From Cryptomeria japonica (Eukaryota; Streptophyta; Pinopsida; Cupressales; Cupressaceae), in the NCBI RefSeq assembly GCF_030272615.1, contig NC_081413.1:716493867-716557866 (forward strand): a stretch of DNA of 64,000 nucleotides, given 5' to 3'. The position numbers and the translations under genes were made by a program. The notes beneath the pieces are model-generated. The model was not told the origin of the DNA. It did no database searches and was given only the letters and a program-made list of their open reading frames with translations. Of this stretch, positions 24,243-35,723 are shown piece by piece (the stretch's first letter is position 1; the number at the start of each line of letters is the position of its first letter).

Positions 24243-25127
24243 TGTTGGGAAAAATGGTGTCTCAACCTTGCATTTATGCGAGGTTACTATTTATAGTAAG
24301 TTTTTATTTGAGCACGAAATGGTGCGAAACTCTCCCTGAAGCTTCTGGTTGGCTAGATAAGCATTCCGGTAAAGTTGCGTCGCAAGGTCACAGCTAGTTT
24401 TGAAGATATTAAAGTTTTCGTCTTGGAGGGGTGCAATAAAATGTTTAAACTTAAATTTGGGGACTTTAGAGGCTCCGAAATGCCCTAAAAAGTGGCTGTA
24501 ACCGGCGAAGCGGGTTACGAGGTGATAGAGCACTTCGTGAGCTTTCCGGCGCTTCAAACGGTTCGTCAATCGGACACCCGGTTCTCAAGTTATGGCCTCC
24601 GGAAGTTTGTACTCCTGAAATAGGAAAAATAATTTGTATCGGATACATAAATGAGCTGTAAAAGGGAGCGACACGTGTTGATGTGTGCTTTAACATGTCA
24701 TAGAAGGGAGATAAGGTCAGCTACACCTTATTGGGTGGTTTTAGCCCATGGTTTTGTAATACCGTTTGACGGTTTCTTGTATTGTATCTCCTATTTATGA
24801 GGTGTGTGAGATAGAGGTTGTGTGTAAGAGTCTCATGGCTATTGAGTTGCCTCTGAATCTCTGTTTAGTGCTACTCCTGCGAAGAGCTTGCTCTACAAGT
24901 ATTTTGTAATCTGTTTTTGATTGCTGAATAAAATATTGAGCTGCTTTTGGAGGGTGGGGTTTTTCTCCCGAAAGGGTTTTCCCCACGTAAATCATTGTGT
25001 TGTGGTATGAATGCTATTATATCTATTTCCATTTTCTGTAACTGTTGTAATGATCTGAAAAAGTTTTGCATTACCCTCCTCTCAAGGTTAGTGTAGGAAG
25101 TTGTTTCCGCTACTTAACTTCCTTACA
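24243..25127 (+). repeat. Copia-1 3' LTR (885 bp)
   Basis: Same length and ends as the 5' LTR. Twelve single-base differences were counted, for example cgtcttgga here against catcttaga. Confidence 0.97.
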
Positions 25128-25132
25128 TGTAG
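25128..25132 (+). repeat. Copia-1 target-site duplication, right (tgtag)
   Basis: Matches 19130-19134. After it the gypsy-1 RNase H reading resumes. Confidence 0.97.
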
Positions 25133-27170
25133 TGCCTCAATTTGGTGGTTGCCAAAATTATTGATGGACAGGCTCGTTCAATAGGGGTATAATTGAGTTC
25201 ATACCCTACCAGTGTTCTGGAAATGTAGTATACTGCACGTTCTTTGCCTTCTACATTATGTTGTGTGAGTAAGATGCCTAAGGCCATAGTTGTAGCTGAT
25301 ATGTATAACAATAAGGTCCTATCTGGAGATGGTGGCATTAGTAATGATGGTGTCATTAGGTAGCCCTTTAGCTACTGGAATGTTTGCTGGAAATTTTCTT
25401 CCCATTTGAAATGAACATTCTTGTGAAGCAAATTTGTGAAGGGATGACATTTGTCAGCCAATTGTGCAATGAACTGTCGGATTGATTGTAGCCTTCCTTG
25501 TAATTTTCTTAATTGACTGATGTTCCTAGGAGGTGGCATTTCCATTATTGCTTTGACCTTTGTAGGATCAACCTCAATTCCTTTGTTTGAGACAATGTAT
25601 CCTAGGAGCTTCCCAAAGGTTACCCCAAAGACACACTTCTTTGAATTTAGGCATACATTATATTGCTCCAGTCTATTGAAGATTTTGTCCAATATAGCGA
25701 GGTGACCCTCTTTGGTTAATGAGCTAGTAAATCATCTACATAGTCTTCCATCAGTGTAAGCATCATATCGTGGAAGATAGTAGTCATTGGCCTTTTATAT
25801 GTGGCGCCAACATTCTTGACACCGAATGTCTTTACATTCCAACAGTATGTACCCCGTGGGCATGTTAAAGTTATTTTGTGTTTATCCTCTGGAGCAATCT
25901 TTTTCTGGTTGTATCCTGAAAAACCATCCATGAGTGATATCATTGCATGTCCTACTATGAGGTCCACGATCATATCAATGTTTGGAAGAGGGAAGTCATC
26001 CTTAGGACATGCTTTGTTTAGATCTCTAAAATCTGTATAGATACGGATGCCCCCAGTTGGTTTTGCCACTAGTACCAGGTTGGAGATCCATTCTACATAG
26101 TCAATGGGTCTCATGAAACCCATATCTAATAGCTTTTGGAGTTCATCTTTTACTAATAGTGCAATCTGAGGATGCATCTTTCTAAGCTTTTGTTTTACTA
26201 GTTTGGCTCCTTTTGCTACTGATAAGTGATGCATTACTAGTTCTAGATCAAGGCTTGGCATGTCTGCATAGGAACACACAAAATCAATTTGTCTCTTGGG
26301 AAAGAACTCTATAAATTCAAGATCTTCTGTTGGAGTCAATGATTCTGCTAGATGTAGTATGTATGGATTTTTTGGTGCCCCCAGATTGACTTCCTTTGTT
26401 TCTTCTATGAGAATAGACAATCTCTTCTGATTAGTGCTAAAGGGGAGAATGTCAAACCTTCCATCCTTAGGCACCTCGGAGAGGTTTTCACCATTGGATA
26501 CGTCATTTGTTTTTACTCTTTTTATTTCTTCAAGTGCCGCAGTGTGGTTTTCACTTGAGGATCTTGTTTTGAGTATAATATTTTTACGACTAAAAGGTTT
26601 GGCATTCTCTCCAAAGTAAGTTGTGGTGTTAAGTTCAATAGCATACCCAGCTTTGTGATCCCTGATTGGTATGTCATCTCGTAATTCAAGAAAGTCTATG
26701 ATCACGCCATCATTTTGGAAGGTGTCAAGGTGTGGAGGATTTTGCTAGTTCCACTTAATGAGTTCGGGGTGAATAATTGGCATTGCTTCATCGATCAAGT
26801 TAAGTTCATAAGATGCATCGGTTACGGTAAGTATGGAGGAACCGAGGTCATCATCAGTACTATCCTCTTTGTAATTAGGATCGGGAGGTGACCTATCTAT
26901 TGTTGAAGTATCCTCATCAATTGGGTTCCAAAATGTTTTAATAAATGCATCTCCTTCAGCTTTCTTAACCTCAAAAGTGTCTTTGTCAGATGATTGTGAA
27001 AATGAAGAATCCCACTCGTATTCATGTGAATCCATCTTGGAATCACTTGGTAGAACTTTGTCACTATATGTTATAGGGATGTCTATTGATGTGAAAGGTT
27101 TGTTGATAGTTGTTGTAGGGGTTTTATCTGACAGGATTGTTGATGTTGCTTGGGTGTCTGAAGTAGACAA
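25133..27170 (-). pseudogene. Gypsy-1 pol: linker, reverse transcriptase, first RNase H (split)
   Basis: From 27170 downward the minus strand encodes an acidic linker, then a long open stretch from 26705 to 25716 holding RT: GGIRIYTDFRDLNKACPKDD (about 26035), MISLMDGFSGYNQ, LTCPRGTYCWNVKTFGVKN and the catalytic YVDDLLAH near 25735. One stop follows, then the thumb (LNSKKCVFGV, GKLLGYIVS) and RNase H start (GILLTQHNVEGKERAVYYIS, ending near LRHYM at 25123). There copia-1 interrupts it. These motifs are standard Ty3/gypsy RT-RNase H. Stops occur at about 26745, 25713 and 25370. Confidence 0.9.
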
Positions 27171-27399
27171 GAGTTTTATCCCAGGAGTGATAGTTTGGTG
27201 GGAAACATAACTCCTTTGCTTACTTTCTATAAATTGAGAAGTGTTTTTGTAACTTGAAAATTTAGAATAGGTAGGTTAATTTCCAATAGACATTGTCCTA
27301 CTTTTAGAAGGGGTGATCTTAGAAGTGGTCCTCTTATGGTTGCTTGGAATCTAGAGCTTAAAAGAGTTGCCTGAACCAAGGTTGAATCCGAGTCCAGTT

Positions 27400-27525
27400 G
27401 TATCTTGTGGTTGTAACAATGGTTGCAATGGCTCTTGTACACCTTTCTTGTGGAATCCCAATGCAATATGGCCATCATAGCCCATATTTTGCATTAGGTT
27501 AAAACCTTTACCATACCTCTCTATC
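27400..27525 (-). pseudogene. Gypsy-1 G-patch-like module between protease and RT
   Basis: The minus strand reads YGKGFNLMQNMGYDGHIALG and, after FHKKGVQEP, ends with TTGLGFNLG. The glycine and hydrophobic spacing (GF..M..MGY.G...LG....G...P......GLGF) fits the G-patch consensus, an RNA-binding or RNA-helicase-activating motif of about 45 residues. Gypsy-2 has the equivalent at 58195-58350. It lies in the pol frame, downstream of protease. Betaretroviral proteases are known to carry a C-terminal G-patch; a role here is inference. Confidence 0.65.
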
Positions 27526-27659
27526 AAGATCCTAACCTATTGTGTAGCTGTGTCGGAAGGGTCTTTGTAGATCCATCCTGCCAAGTATTCATCAATAGTT
27601 TCTTATTCATATGATTTGCCTGGGATTAATTCATCAAGTGTAGTAGTAGGGGTTGAAAC

Positions 27660-28472
27660 AAATGGTTTGAGTGACTGTTATGGTTTTCCATAAGTCCTAG
27701 GTGAGAGGGGTAGTTGGCCAACATAGAAAAGATGACTAATATTATACTCTCTTGGGCCTTCATCTTGTACTTTCATTTTCAGCTTTTCTTGTTTGGGTGT
27801 AGGGATCAGTGGACTGGTGAGGTTTGTTGGGTGAATGTAAGATGATGAGGCATTGGCTTTTCTATTGCTAGGGACTGTGATATCAGGTTGATGCCTTATA
27901 TGGTTGTAAAAAGTGAATGGGTTGGCAACACCAAGGATAGTAATCTCTACTACATTATGTGGAAACTTGATGCATTGATGGTAAGTAGATGGTACTGCTT
28001 GCATGGTGTGAATCCATGGTCTACCTAATAGGATATTGTATGGAAGAGGTAATTCTAGGACTTGATAAACCACATTCTTCACCATGGGTCCTACCCTGAT
28101 TGGTAAAGTGGCACACCCTTTAGAGGAGCTTTCTGCATCATCACAAGCCTTGATGGTGATTCTCTTTCTGGCATCTGTTGTATCTTTTGCATATCCCAAT
28201 TTTGTGATTAACTGTAATGTGCAAATGTTAAGGCCAGTTCCATTGTCAATCAAGACTCACTTGATTATGTGTTTATGTATGAATCCCTCAATGTGGAGAG
28301 GGGCGTTATGCGATTGTTGAAAGGATGTGTCATCATTCTTTGCAAAAGGGAGACATGGTGATGATTTGAGACTACCAACCATGGCTTGAAATTGATCTGT
28401 ATTGAGGTCGGGTGGAACTGATTCTTCTTGGAGAGCTTGATCTAAGATGGTTTGTATGAGGGTGATATGCAC
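27660..28472 (-). pseudogene. Gypsy-1 aspartic protease region
   Basis: ESVPPDLNTDQFQAMVGSLK leads into the protease. The active-site region reads LIDNGTGLNICTLQL (about 28250), where gypsy-2 has LIDGGAGL. Further along is the family signature YNILLGRPWIHTMQAVPSTY (about 28040), then YHQCIKFPHN. A stop separates HIIK from the protease (28257), and a frameshift lies near 28470. Confidence 0.8.
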
Positions 28473-28749
28473 AGAAGCTCTACTATGGAGATAAGTGTTG
28501 GCATTTTATCTAATTGGTCCACAAGGTTAGAATTTTTGGGCACATATGTTTCTCTTGATGGTGCACCTAGTAAGACAAGCTTGCACGACAAGTAACAACA
28601 TTGCATGCATGTTCTTTGGCTTTGATGGTAATGGTGGCCTTGTTCATCGGTGTCATAAAGATGATTGCCAGTATAGGTATAGGTTTCACATGTATAATTT
28701 GTCATGTTATCTTGATTCTTACCTTGATGGAAGGGACCTCCTTTCTAAT

Positions 28750-30300
28750 ATGATGGGAGTGGATTTTTGAACATGGTATCATCTTTTTGCATTGTGACTA
28801 TCCACTTCTATGTCACCTTGATCAATGAGGTCTTGAACTATATCCTTTAATCGATGACAATTATTCGTTTTGTGCCCTCTTCCTTTATGAAATTCACAAT
28901 ACTCATTATCTCTCCACCAAGAAGGTTTGACTCATGGTTCATAGTTTGATGTTTTAGGTAATGTGATAAGATCAAAAGAGATGAGCCGAAAAATATTTTC
29001 AAGAGATTCACACAAGGGTGTGTAGGTGTGATTGGGTTTGTAGGTCGGGTACCTATTTTTAAATTCCTCTTGCTGTGTGTTTGAAGGTTGATTTCCTGCA
29101 TTGGTTTGAGGATTACCTTGATTGGTAGTAGGGTTGTTGTGATTAGCTGCAACCCTTGCAATTTTGACTATGGGTTGGGTGATTTTGATAGTTTGTGTGT
29201 CCACAACACCATCGTTAATAATGTTTTTGTTCTTAGCCCAAAACTTTGGTTTGTCACTATTGTAGGTTGGTCTTGGACCCTCCTTGTTGTCATTGTATAT
29301 TTTGACAAGTCCCTTTTTGGTAGGACTTTCTCTATTTTAAGTTCTTGAGCTATGATGTCTTTGAAATTGTCGAAACATTTTATGTCTAAGTAAAATTCAT
29401 TTTCCTCATTTAAGTTTGAAATAAAAATTTCAAGTAATTGCTCTTTGAGAATGGGAAAGGAACATCTACTAGAAAGGTGTCTCCATCTTTGTAATAATGT
29501 TGAGAATAACTCACCATTCTTTTGTTTTGTATTGCATAGATCAGCCATGGAGACATCTCGTTCTATGTTATGCGCATGATGAGTGATAAATTTTTGTACG
29601 AGGTCCTCAAAGGTCCTGATCCCACCAGGAAGGCATGAGAACCATTGCATAGCTGAGCCTCCCAAACTTTGGAGAAAGGGGTGCATTAAATATGTGTCCT
29701 CATATCCAACCTCTAAGCAGTTGGCGAGAAATTCTCACACATGATCTCTGGGGTCTCCCTTCCCTTTGTATTTATCTAACTTTGGGGTTTCGAAGGTGCG
29801 TGGGAAAGGAGGAATGTATATGTTTCTATCGAATGCATATGGACAAATATCTTTGAGAGCATATTGCTTTTGTGTCCTTCTTGAGCGCACTTTTTGGGAG
29901 AGATCTTGCATATGTTGTCTTAACATATTCGTTTCTGTAAGATGAGGGGGGATGTTGTCATGTTGATAGTTATCATCACAGTTATGTGTATTCCTTGCCC
30001 CCCTAGCATCATGATTTTGTTATTGTTGATGGCTATGTTGGGCTTGTTTAGGTATATCCTTAAGTTGTGATACATCAAAGTCAGTGGGAAGTTTTGCTCC
30101 TTCTTGAGTAAGTTTTAGAAAATGGGCATCAACACTTCCCTTGAAAACTTCTTCAAAAAGTCTGTTAAAATTGGGATTGCTAAGTGTGTCTTCTATTTGT
30201 GCTTGTGTAGGGGTATATGGGTCTCCTCTTCTGGAAAATGGGTTAACATTCTCTTCTTCTTCTTCCCGTATTTTATTTTTAGTTTGTCGATGACTCTAAG
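28750..30300 (-). pseudogene. Gypsy-1 gag
   Basis: Gag starts near 30300 (ENVNPFSRRGDPYTPTQAQ). The capsid-like core is ICPYAFDRNIYIPPFPRTFE, LDKYKGKGDPRDHV (stop at 29733), GGSAMQWFSCLPGGIRTFED and ADLCNTKQKNGELFSTLLQR. A knuckle-like motif follows near 28850-28905 (EYCEFHKGRGHKTNNCHRLK). This is the retrotransposon gag fold typical of Tat elements. At least three stops interrupt it. Confidence 0.8.
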
Positions 30301-32961
30301 ACCTAATCCTAGCATGTTTGAAACACACATTTGTGGGTGAAAAGGTGTGTGGTTGATCCTTTGATAGGTCCAAGATTTTATGATGATGAAGATGAGTTGA
30401 AATATGTATAGATGAGTGATCTCCTTTTACCAAAGGTTGGCTATCAACAAATTTCTTTTTGAGATTGCTTACTTGGTTTCAAATAATTGTGAGATAAGGT
30501 GTAACGAGGTTTTGTGTTTTACAAAGCACAAGCCACCTAGCTACGAGAGGATGCACTCAAAAGCTAGTTTTAACCTATCTAGATGTTTAGTGATACCTCT
30601 TAGGATGATTGATCCTAGATGTAGAGATACCCTAGAAAGTATGTTTTTTTGTGATTAGAAATATCCTAAAATAACTAAGGACAAAAACCTTGGTGTGTTG
30701 AGATTGGAATGGATTTGTGATGCGTTTGGAATGAGTGTGAACCTTGGAATTTCTACTAAGGGACTATGAATTTGATGATTGATTTTGGAAATGATTTTGA
30801 AGTGAGAAAGATGGAAGAAAACGTAGGAGGATTATGTGAACCTAGGAATCTCTAATAAGTGATTGCGGGTTATGGAATGTATGATGGAGGAATGCGTTGA
30901 CCGTGATTGTAATGATATGATAGAGCCCTTCTTTGAAAAAAAGCTTATGATGCAAGTGATTCTAATTCAAATCCGTTGGTAAAACCATGACTAAAATAAT
31001 GATATGGATGGATGAAAGTGTGATGTTTCAACAATAACTTACGGTTTTTGTACAAGAAACTTATTATCTTTTGGGTTTTCTTTTCACTTTGCTTCTTTTT
31101 GTTTTTTTGATAAATTGACTTCTTGGCATATTTAAGAGATTTCCAAACACAAAGCATTGATGGATCTTTCAAGAATGTTGTTTTTTTTGTTGAGATCACT
31201 GTTGGGGTGTAACTTGTTTTAATTATTTGAATCCTTTGACAAGAAAACACATCAAGCACACAAGCACATATTCTTGCCTTTTCAAAAATGGCACAAAAGG
31301 TGTGGGTCTAAATCAACCCATTCATGAACATTTTTTATCTTGATAATGCGTGTATGTTCATAAGCCTAAAGTCGACCCAAATTTCCACTGGTATGAAACA
31401 AGACAAAGACAACTTAAATACTTTTTATCCCTAAGGTAATGGCCAGTTGCGATATTTTCAGCCCACAGTTTGATATTTCTTCAACTTTGGTACTACACAC
31501 CTTATGTATCCCATCGTGGCAGGTAAGGATGTGATATAATAAGTCTTGCGTGAGAATAACAGATAGGTGGACCCTATGATGGGGGAGTCACCACTTTCAT
31601 CAAGCTATAAGTAGCCTTTCAAAAATCCCTATTTCTACTCAAGGAATTTTGTATGGTGAGTATCTTGGGAGCAAAACCTTCTATGCTCTTGCACTGAAAT
31701 TTTCACAAATATCCTCAATCAAAAGAACAAGTGGGCTTCTAAAATAAGAGGTGTCTAGTAATGTTCAATGTCTTTAGATGTAAGTTCATTATGCAGTGAC
31801 TCGCTGAAGAGCCTTGTAACTCATAGTGGGGCCCATATGTCCTTTCAGCAAGTTACATTGTAGGAACAGATACACCTAAGGCTACAAATTTTTTTCTCAC
31901 CTGATTTCTATAGCGGCTCAAAGGATTTACCGCTCAAGGTCATCCCAAGAGTGATGTGTCTCTTGGCAGGCCTCTCTTAAAAATACAAAACTTAGAGTGT
32001 TACTAACACTTTTCTCTTGCACCTAGGACCATGAGAGCCAAGGGAGAGGATAGTGTGTGTTAGAATTGGGACCACTCTACAAATTTACACAAGTGTACCA
32101 AAACACAAAAGACATGTGTTCTTTTTAACCCATCATCACAATGTGATCTATTTGCTACTTGGATATGTTGCTCCAATATATATGGTGTTCTTTTTAACCA
32201 AGATATCAAAATGTTTAACACTTGACAAACTTTGGAAAGCAAACCTGGTCAACAAAAATAAAGTCGTGTAGCATTTGTAGCAAAAAAGTAAATGTGAGGT
32301 TCTTTTTATGCACCAAATGAAAAGTTGAGTTTGTTTAGTTGCACCAAATAGAAAATGTGAAGTTCTTTTTATCCCTTTGTAAAAAACAAGAAAGATGAAA
32401 TTATTTTTATGCACCAAATGAAAAGTTGAGTTTCTTTTAGTTGCACCAAATAGAAAATGTGAAATTCTTTTTATCCCTTTGTGAAAAACAAGAAAGATGA
32501 AGTTCTTTTTTATGCGCCAAATAAAAAGTTGAGTTTATTTTAGTTGCACCAAATATAAAATGTGAAGTTCTTTTTATCCCTTTGTGAAAAACAAGAAAGA
32601 TTTGTTTTAAACCAAAGAAATTAAGATGTTTTAAACTAACTCCTTCCAAAACTTGCACAAAAAAATTAGAAAATCTGCAACTAAAACATTCAAAAAGTTA
32701 GTGCACATGGTGGGCTCACAAGCCTAAAAAAAATGTCCTTGAGGTTACAAAAGTGTTCGATTCACGTAGGGTTCACAAAATGATGTTGTGGAAATGGGGA
32801 CAAGGAAACAAAAAAGTTTAATGTTAATAAGTTATTTTCAACCATAAAACCAAAACAAAGAACTAAAAACCACTCCAAACATATCAAAAGAGATTTAAAA
32901 AAGCATGAAAGAAGTTTAACAAAACAAAATAAAGGAGAAGAGCCTCCCTAAGATGTTTCCA
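30301..32961 (-). other. Gypsy-1 long untranslated leader
   Basis: No coding signal. It contains atggtgttctttttaacc near 32182 and atggtgggctcacaagcc at 32708. Both have counterparts in the gypsy-2 leader (63439 and 63941), so the leaders are homologous. A 102-bp tandem array lies at 32299-32600. Confidence 0.65.
32299..32600 (-). repeat. Three tandem 102-bp units in the gypsy-1 leader
   Basis: Each unit runs gttcttttta-tgcaccaaatgaaaag, then ttgcaccaaatagaaaatgt, then tatccctttgtgaaaaacaa and gaaagat. Unit starts are near 32299, 32400 and 32502. The units differ at only a few sites. Confidence 0.9.
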
Positions 32962-33321
32962 TGATACCTTTTGATGCTTCTCCCTTGTTTCTCCCCTCTC
33001 CAAGTCCAAAATGATTGTATCTCTCAAATATTAGCACTAGTCATGGATGCCATATGGAGATTCAAGATGGTTGGATATGATAAACAAATTCTATGCAAGT
33101 GTAGATAGTGATGCTATGAGAAAGCTTTATGCTAATACCAGTATAGTAACAATACTCTAATGCTTCCTTCTTTGCTTGAGAAGAAGGGTTCTATTTCTAG
33201 AAGAAATGGGGAAATGAAAGGTTAAGATTGAGCAATCTTAACAAGGGTTATGATTGAAAGACATTCAATCCATGTGAGACTTTCAACCCAATCCCATGTT
33301 GACAAGTGTCACCATGAGGAG

Positions 33322-33381
33322 GCTTGAGAGGAGAGATAAGGAGAATTAAATGCTTGAGAGGAGAGATAAGGAGAATTAAAT
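33322..33381 (+). repeat. Perfect 30-bp tandem duplication
   Basis: gcttgagaggagagataagg plus agaattaaat occurs twice without change, at 33322 and 33352. Confidence 0.95.
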
Positions 33382-33757
33382 GCTTGAGGGGACATGATGG
33401 TTACCCTAGGAGGGTTTGGTTAGGGTTGAGTTAGTGGATAAAGATTTTATTCAAGGGTAAAGCTTTTATCCAATGGGTAAACTCTTGTGCAAGAGTTAAA
33501 GGGATAACCATGGTCAAAGAAATGAATGCTTGAAGAGACCCATGAGTTAAAGGGATGGTTGAGTTAGAGAGAAAGTCTCTAACCAAGGGTTGAGTTTGAG
33601 TTAACCTTAAATGGTTATTGAAGACTTTGGAGGTTTTGGAGAAGTGACACAAAGCCTTTAATGGTTTGTGAAGACTTTGCATATTTTTTAGAAGTGACCT
33701 TTTTCTTAAGGAATGTGCAAATTATTAGGAGGGAGATTAGGCTAATTAGAAAGAGTT

Positions 33758-33820
33758 AGAAGAATCTAGAAGGGGGTCAGAAGAATATAGAAGGAGGTTA
33801 GAAGAATATAGAAGGAGGTT
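33758..33820 (+). repeat. Three 21-bp tandem units
   Basis: agaagaatatagaaggaggt plus t occurs exactly at 33779 and 33800, with a diverged first copy at 33758. Confidence 0.9.
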
Positions 33821-34456
33821 AGTGAGCAGGTGTATTTTGTAGGAGAATGCAAGTGGGATGATTTTTTAAATAAATATAAATTTATTTAAAAGTGTGCAAG
33901 TGAATTTTGGATTTATTGAAATAAATCTTAATTTATTTAAATGAGAAAAAGGGGGATAAAGCATTAAATGTTGTAAGACTTTGAGGGAAACCATTAAAGG
34001 CTTAAGAAGACTCTAGAAGGAAGCCATTAAAGTTTTTAAAGACTTTAAGGAAAACCATTAAAGGTTTGAGAAGATTCTAGAAGGAAACCTTTGAGGTTTG
34101 AAGACTTTAAGGGAATCCATTAAATATTTCAAATGGGTGAGGATAAATATGATTTTAAATAAATAATTTATTTATTTAAAATAGTGGTGCAACTTGCATT
34201 TTCTAGAAAGTGCAAGTGGGTGAGTTTTTTAGGGATTTAAATAAATATTGATTTATTTAAATGTGAGAGAGGGTATTTAATTAAAAGTCAGGACATGGTT
34301 TAAGTGAATTAAATCAAATAATTTGAATTATTTATTTTATTAATAGGAGAAGAGGGTTAATTAAATATTAATTTAATTAATTGTTGATCGATGATAATAT
34401 AATCAAATAAATATTAAGTATTCATTTAATTAACTGGATAGATTTGGGTGTCTACA

Positions 34457-34949
34457 TCTATCAAATCAAGTCTCGAGATCTTGAAAATGGGTAGACACCT
34501 TAGAATATAATATAAGAATATGACTACGAAATAGATTTGCACAATTCCTTCCAAGTTGCAAAATTTTAATGGTCAAACCTAGCTTGCTCAACTAATTTAG
34601 CAAGATGCAAACAAAAAAATTCTCTGAACTTCCATAGCTTTGGGCTTTGAAAATGTTCCAAATCTAACCATGGAGTTACAAAACTAAGCAAATATATTCA
34701 TGTATGTGACAAGTGAATGATTATCAAGGGGTTTCTCATAACAATCAACAAGATGCAATAAATTATTGGTCAAAGATGAGCATTTAGGCATGCAACAAAG
34801 TGCAAACAACAAAATCATCTCTGAACCCACCTACTGAGTGCATAAAAAATTATCAAATACAACTTTGGAAGTGTGTAACTAGGTGAGTCTGATTAATTTT
34901 GACACATGGGCATGTTCACCAAGTCATTTGACATGATGATCAACCAGTT
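34457..34949. other. No gene seen
   Basis: Sequence just outside gypsy-1. No motif, repeat or plausible ORF is recognised. Confidence 0.5.
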
Positions 34950-35718
34950 TCAAATTATGACCTTCCAAAGTAGGCTACTTAGGTTGATTTGACAGGGGTG
35001 TTTCAAAGTGGTCTCTTGCAAATTGAAGACATAACGACACTTCAAATTGAAAAAAATTGTAGGTGTCAACAATTTATTCACCCATGGTTTCAAAAACTTT
35101 TCTCCATACCAAGTTAGTTGTGACAAAACTATCTTTTCCCTGATACCTGGCATCTGGGACCAATGCAACCTGTAGGCTCGTGGTAGGTGCAAATGAGTCC
35201 AATGGTATAATGAGATTATTGATGTATTTATTCAACTCTATTTTTGTTTTGTATTCTTCAATTTAAATTTTATATTTCTGCATCCTCCAAAATATGGTGG
35301 TCTCCACTTGCTGCAATAATTTTTACCCTCCCTCGTTTGAACTCCCAAATCAATTTCTTGTAACTGATAGTCGTGCACTTGCATTTCAATTTTAGGTTTT
35401 AAAAAAGGGGGACAACTATTTGTGCTCTTTAGTGACCATAAGCATAACTCATTGCCACAAATATCTTTCTAGCTTTCTTATTTTTCTTTGGTTCAAGATT
35501 CTTAAATGCTTGTTCTAGAACTGAAAATTACTCTCGCCCAATTTCTTCATGTCTTCTTTTCCTTTCTCTCAACAATTTGAGTCAAGCAATCTAGGAGAGG
35601 TCTACGTGTATCATTAACTAAAGGACTTGGTTTCTATAAGGCATCTTCTTCTCTTTCTTCAAAAACATAGTCTTCATCAAATTCTTCCTCCTAGTGTTGT
35701 TGTACATTGATTTGAGGC
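34950..35718 (-). pseudogene. Unknown decayed ORF, C-terminal part (beyond copia-2)
   Basis: It continues the minus-strand reading from 45091 across the copia-2 target site: GEDVPQINVQ is restored when one acatc copy is removed. Acidic sequence follows (EEEFDEDYVFEEREEDAL), then KPSPLVNDTRRPLLDCLTQI. After frameshifts, a helical segment appears (RMQKYK, IEEYKTKIEL), then LIIPLDSFAPTTSLQVALVP near 35190. No family is recognised. It may be part of a retrotransposon extra ORF or a DNA-transposon accessory protein. Confidence 0.4.
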
Positions 35719-35723
35719 ACATC
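35719..35723 (+). repeat. Copia-2 target-site duplication, left (acatc)
   Basis: acatc matches 45086-45090. Fusing the flanks at this site restores a reading frame on the minus strand. Confidence 0.9.

Larger units (their letters stand above)
19135..25127 (+). mobile_element. Copia-1: near-intact young Ty1/copia retrotransposon
   Basis: A structurally complete 5,993-bp element: two 885-bp LTRs with TG...CA ends, tgtag target duplications, PBS, a 1,347-codon gag-pol frame and PPT. Counting by eye, the LTRs differ at 12 positions (about 1.4 percent), all transitions. Protein motifs resemble the Tnt1/Tork group (RNase H VVSLSTTEAEYMAATHACKE, YYDSQSAISLAKNP). It sits inside gypsy-1 RNase H, so it is younger than gypsy-1. 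The only coding defect I see is one TAG codon in gag. Confidence 0.97.
14245..34456 (-). mobile_element. Gypsy-1: Ty3/gypsy Tat-lineage element, interrupted by copia-1
   Basis: Read on the minus strand: 5' LTR (about 34456 to 32962), long leader, gag, protease, G-patch-like module, RT, RNase H, second RNase H, integrase, untranslated region, PPT and 3' LTR (14921 to 14245). The order and the duplicated RNase H fit the Tat lineage. Copia-1 (19135-25127) splits the first RNase H. Stops, a few frameshifts and the lost LTR end mark it as defective. No TSD is found because the left LTR lacks its outer end. Confidence 0.85.
32962..34456 (-). repeat. Gypsy-1 5' LTR (inner end uncertain)
   Basis: The outer end is certain: gggtgtctaca at 34456 (minus-strand TGTAGACACCC), matching the other LTR. 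The inner end is a guess at TGATACC (32962), because minus-strand ...GGTATCA would give TG...CA ends and is followed by TGG, as a PBS should be. Only 33885-34456 is supported by the second LTR. Confidence 0.6.

Noticed and set aside
32299-32600. Possible CRISPR-like array
   Set aside because: Units are contiguous 102-bp tandem repeats without unique spacers, in plant retrotransposon DNA.
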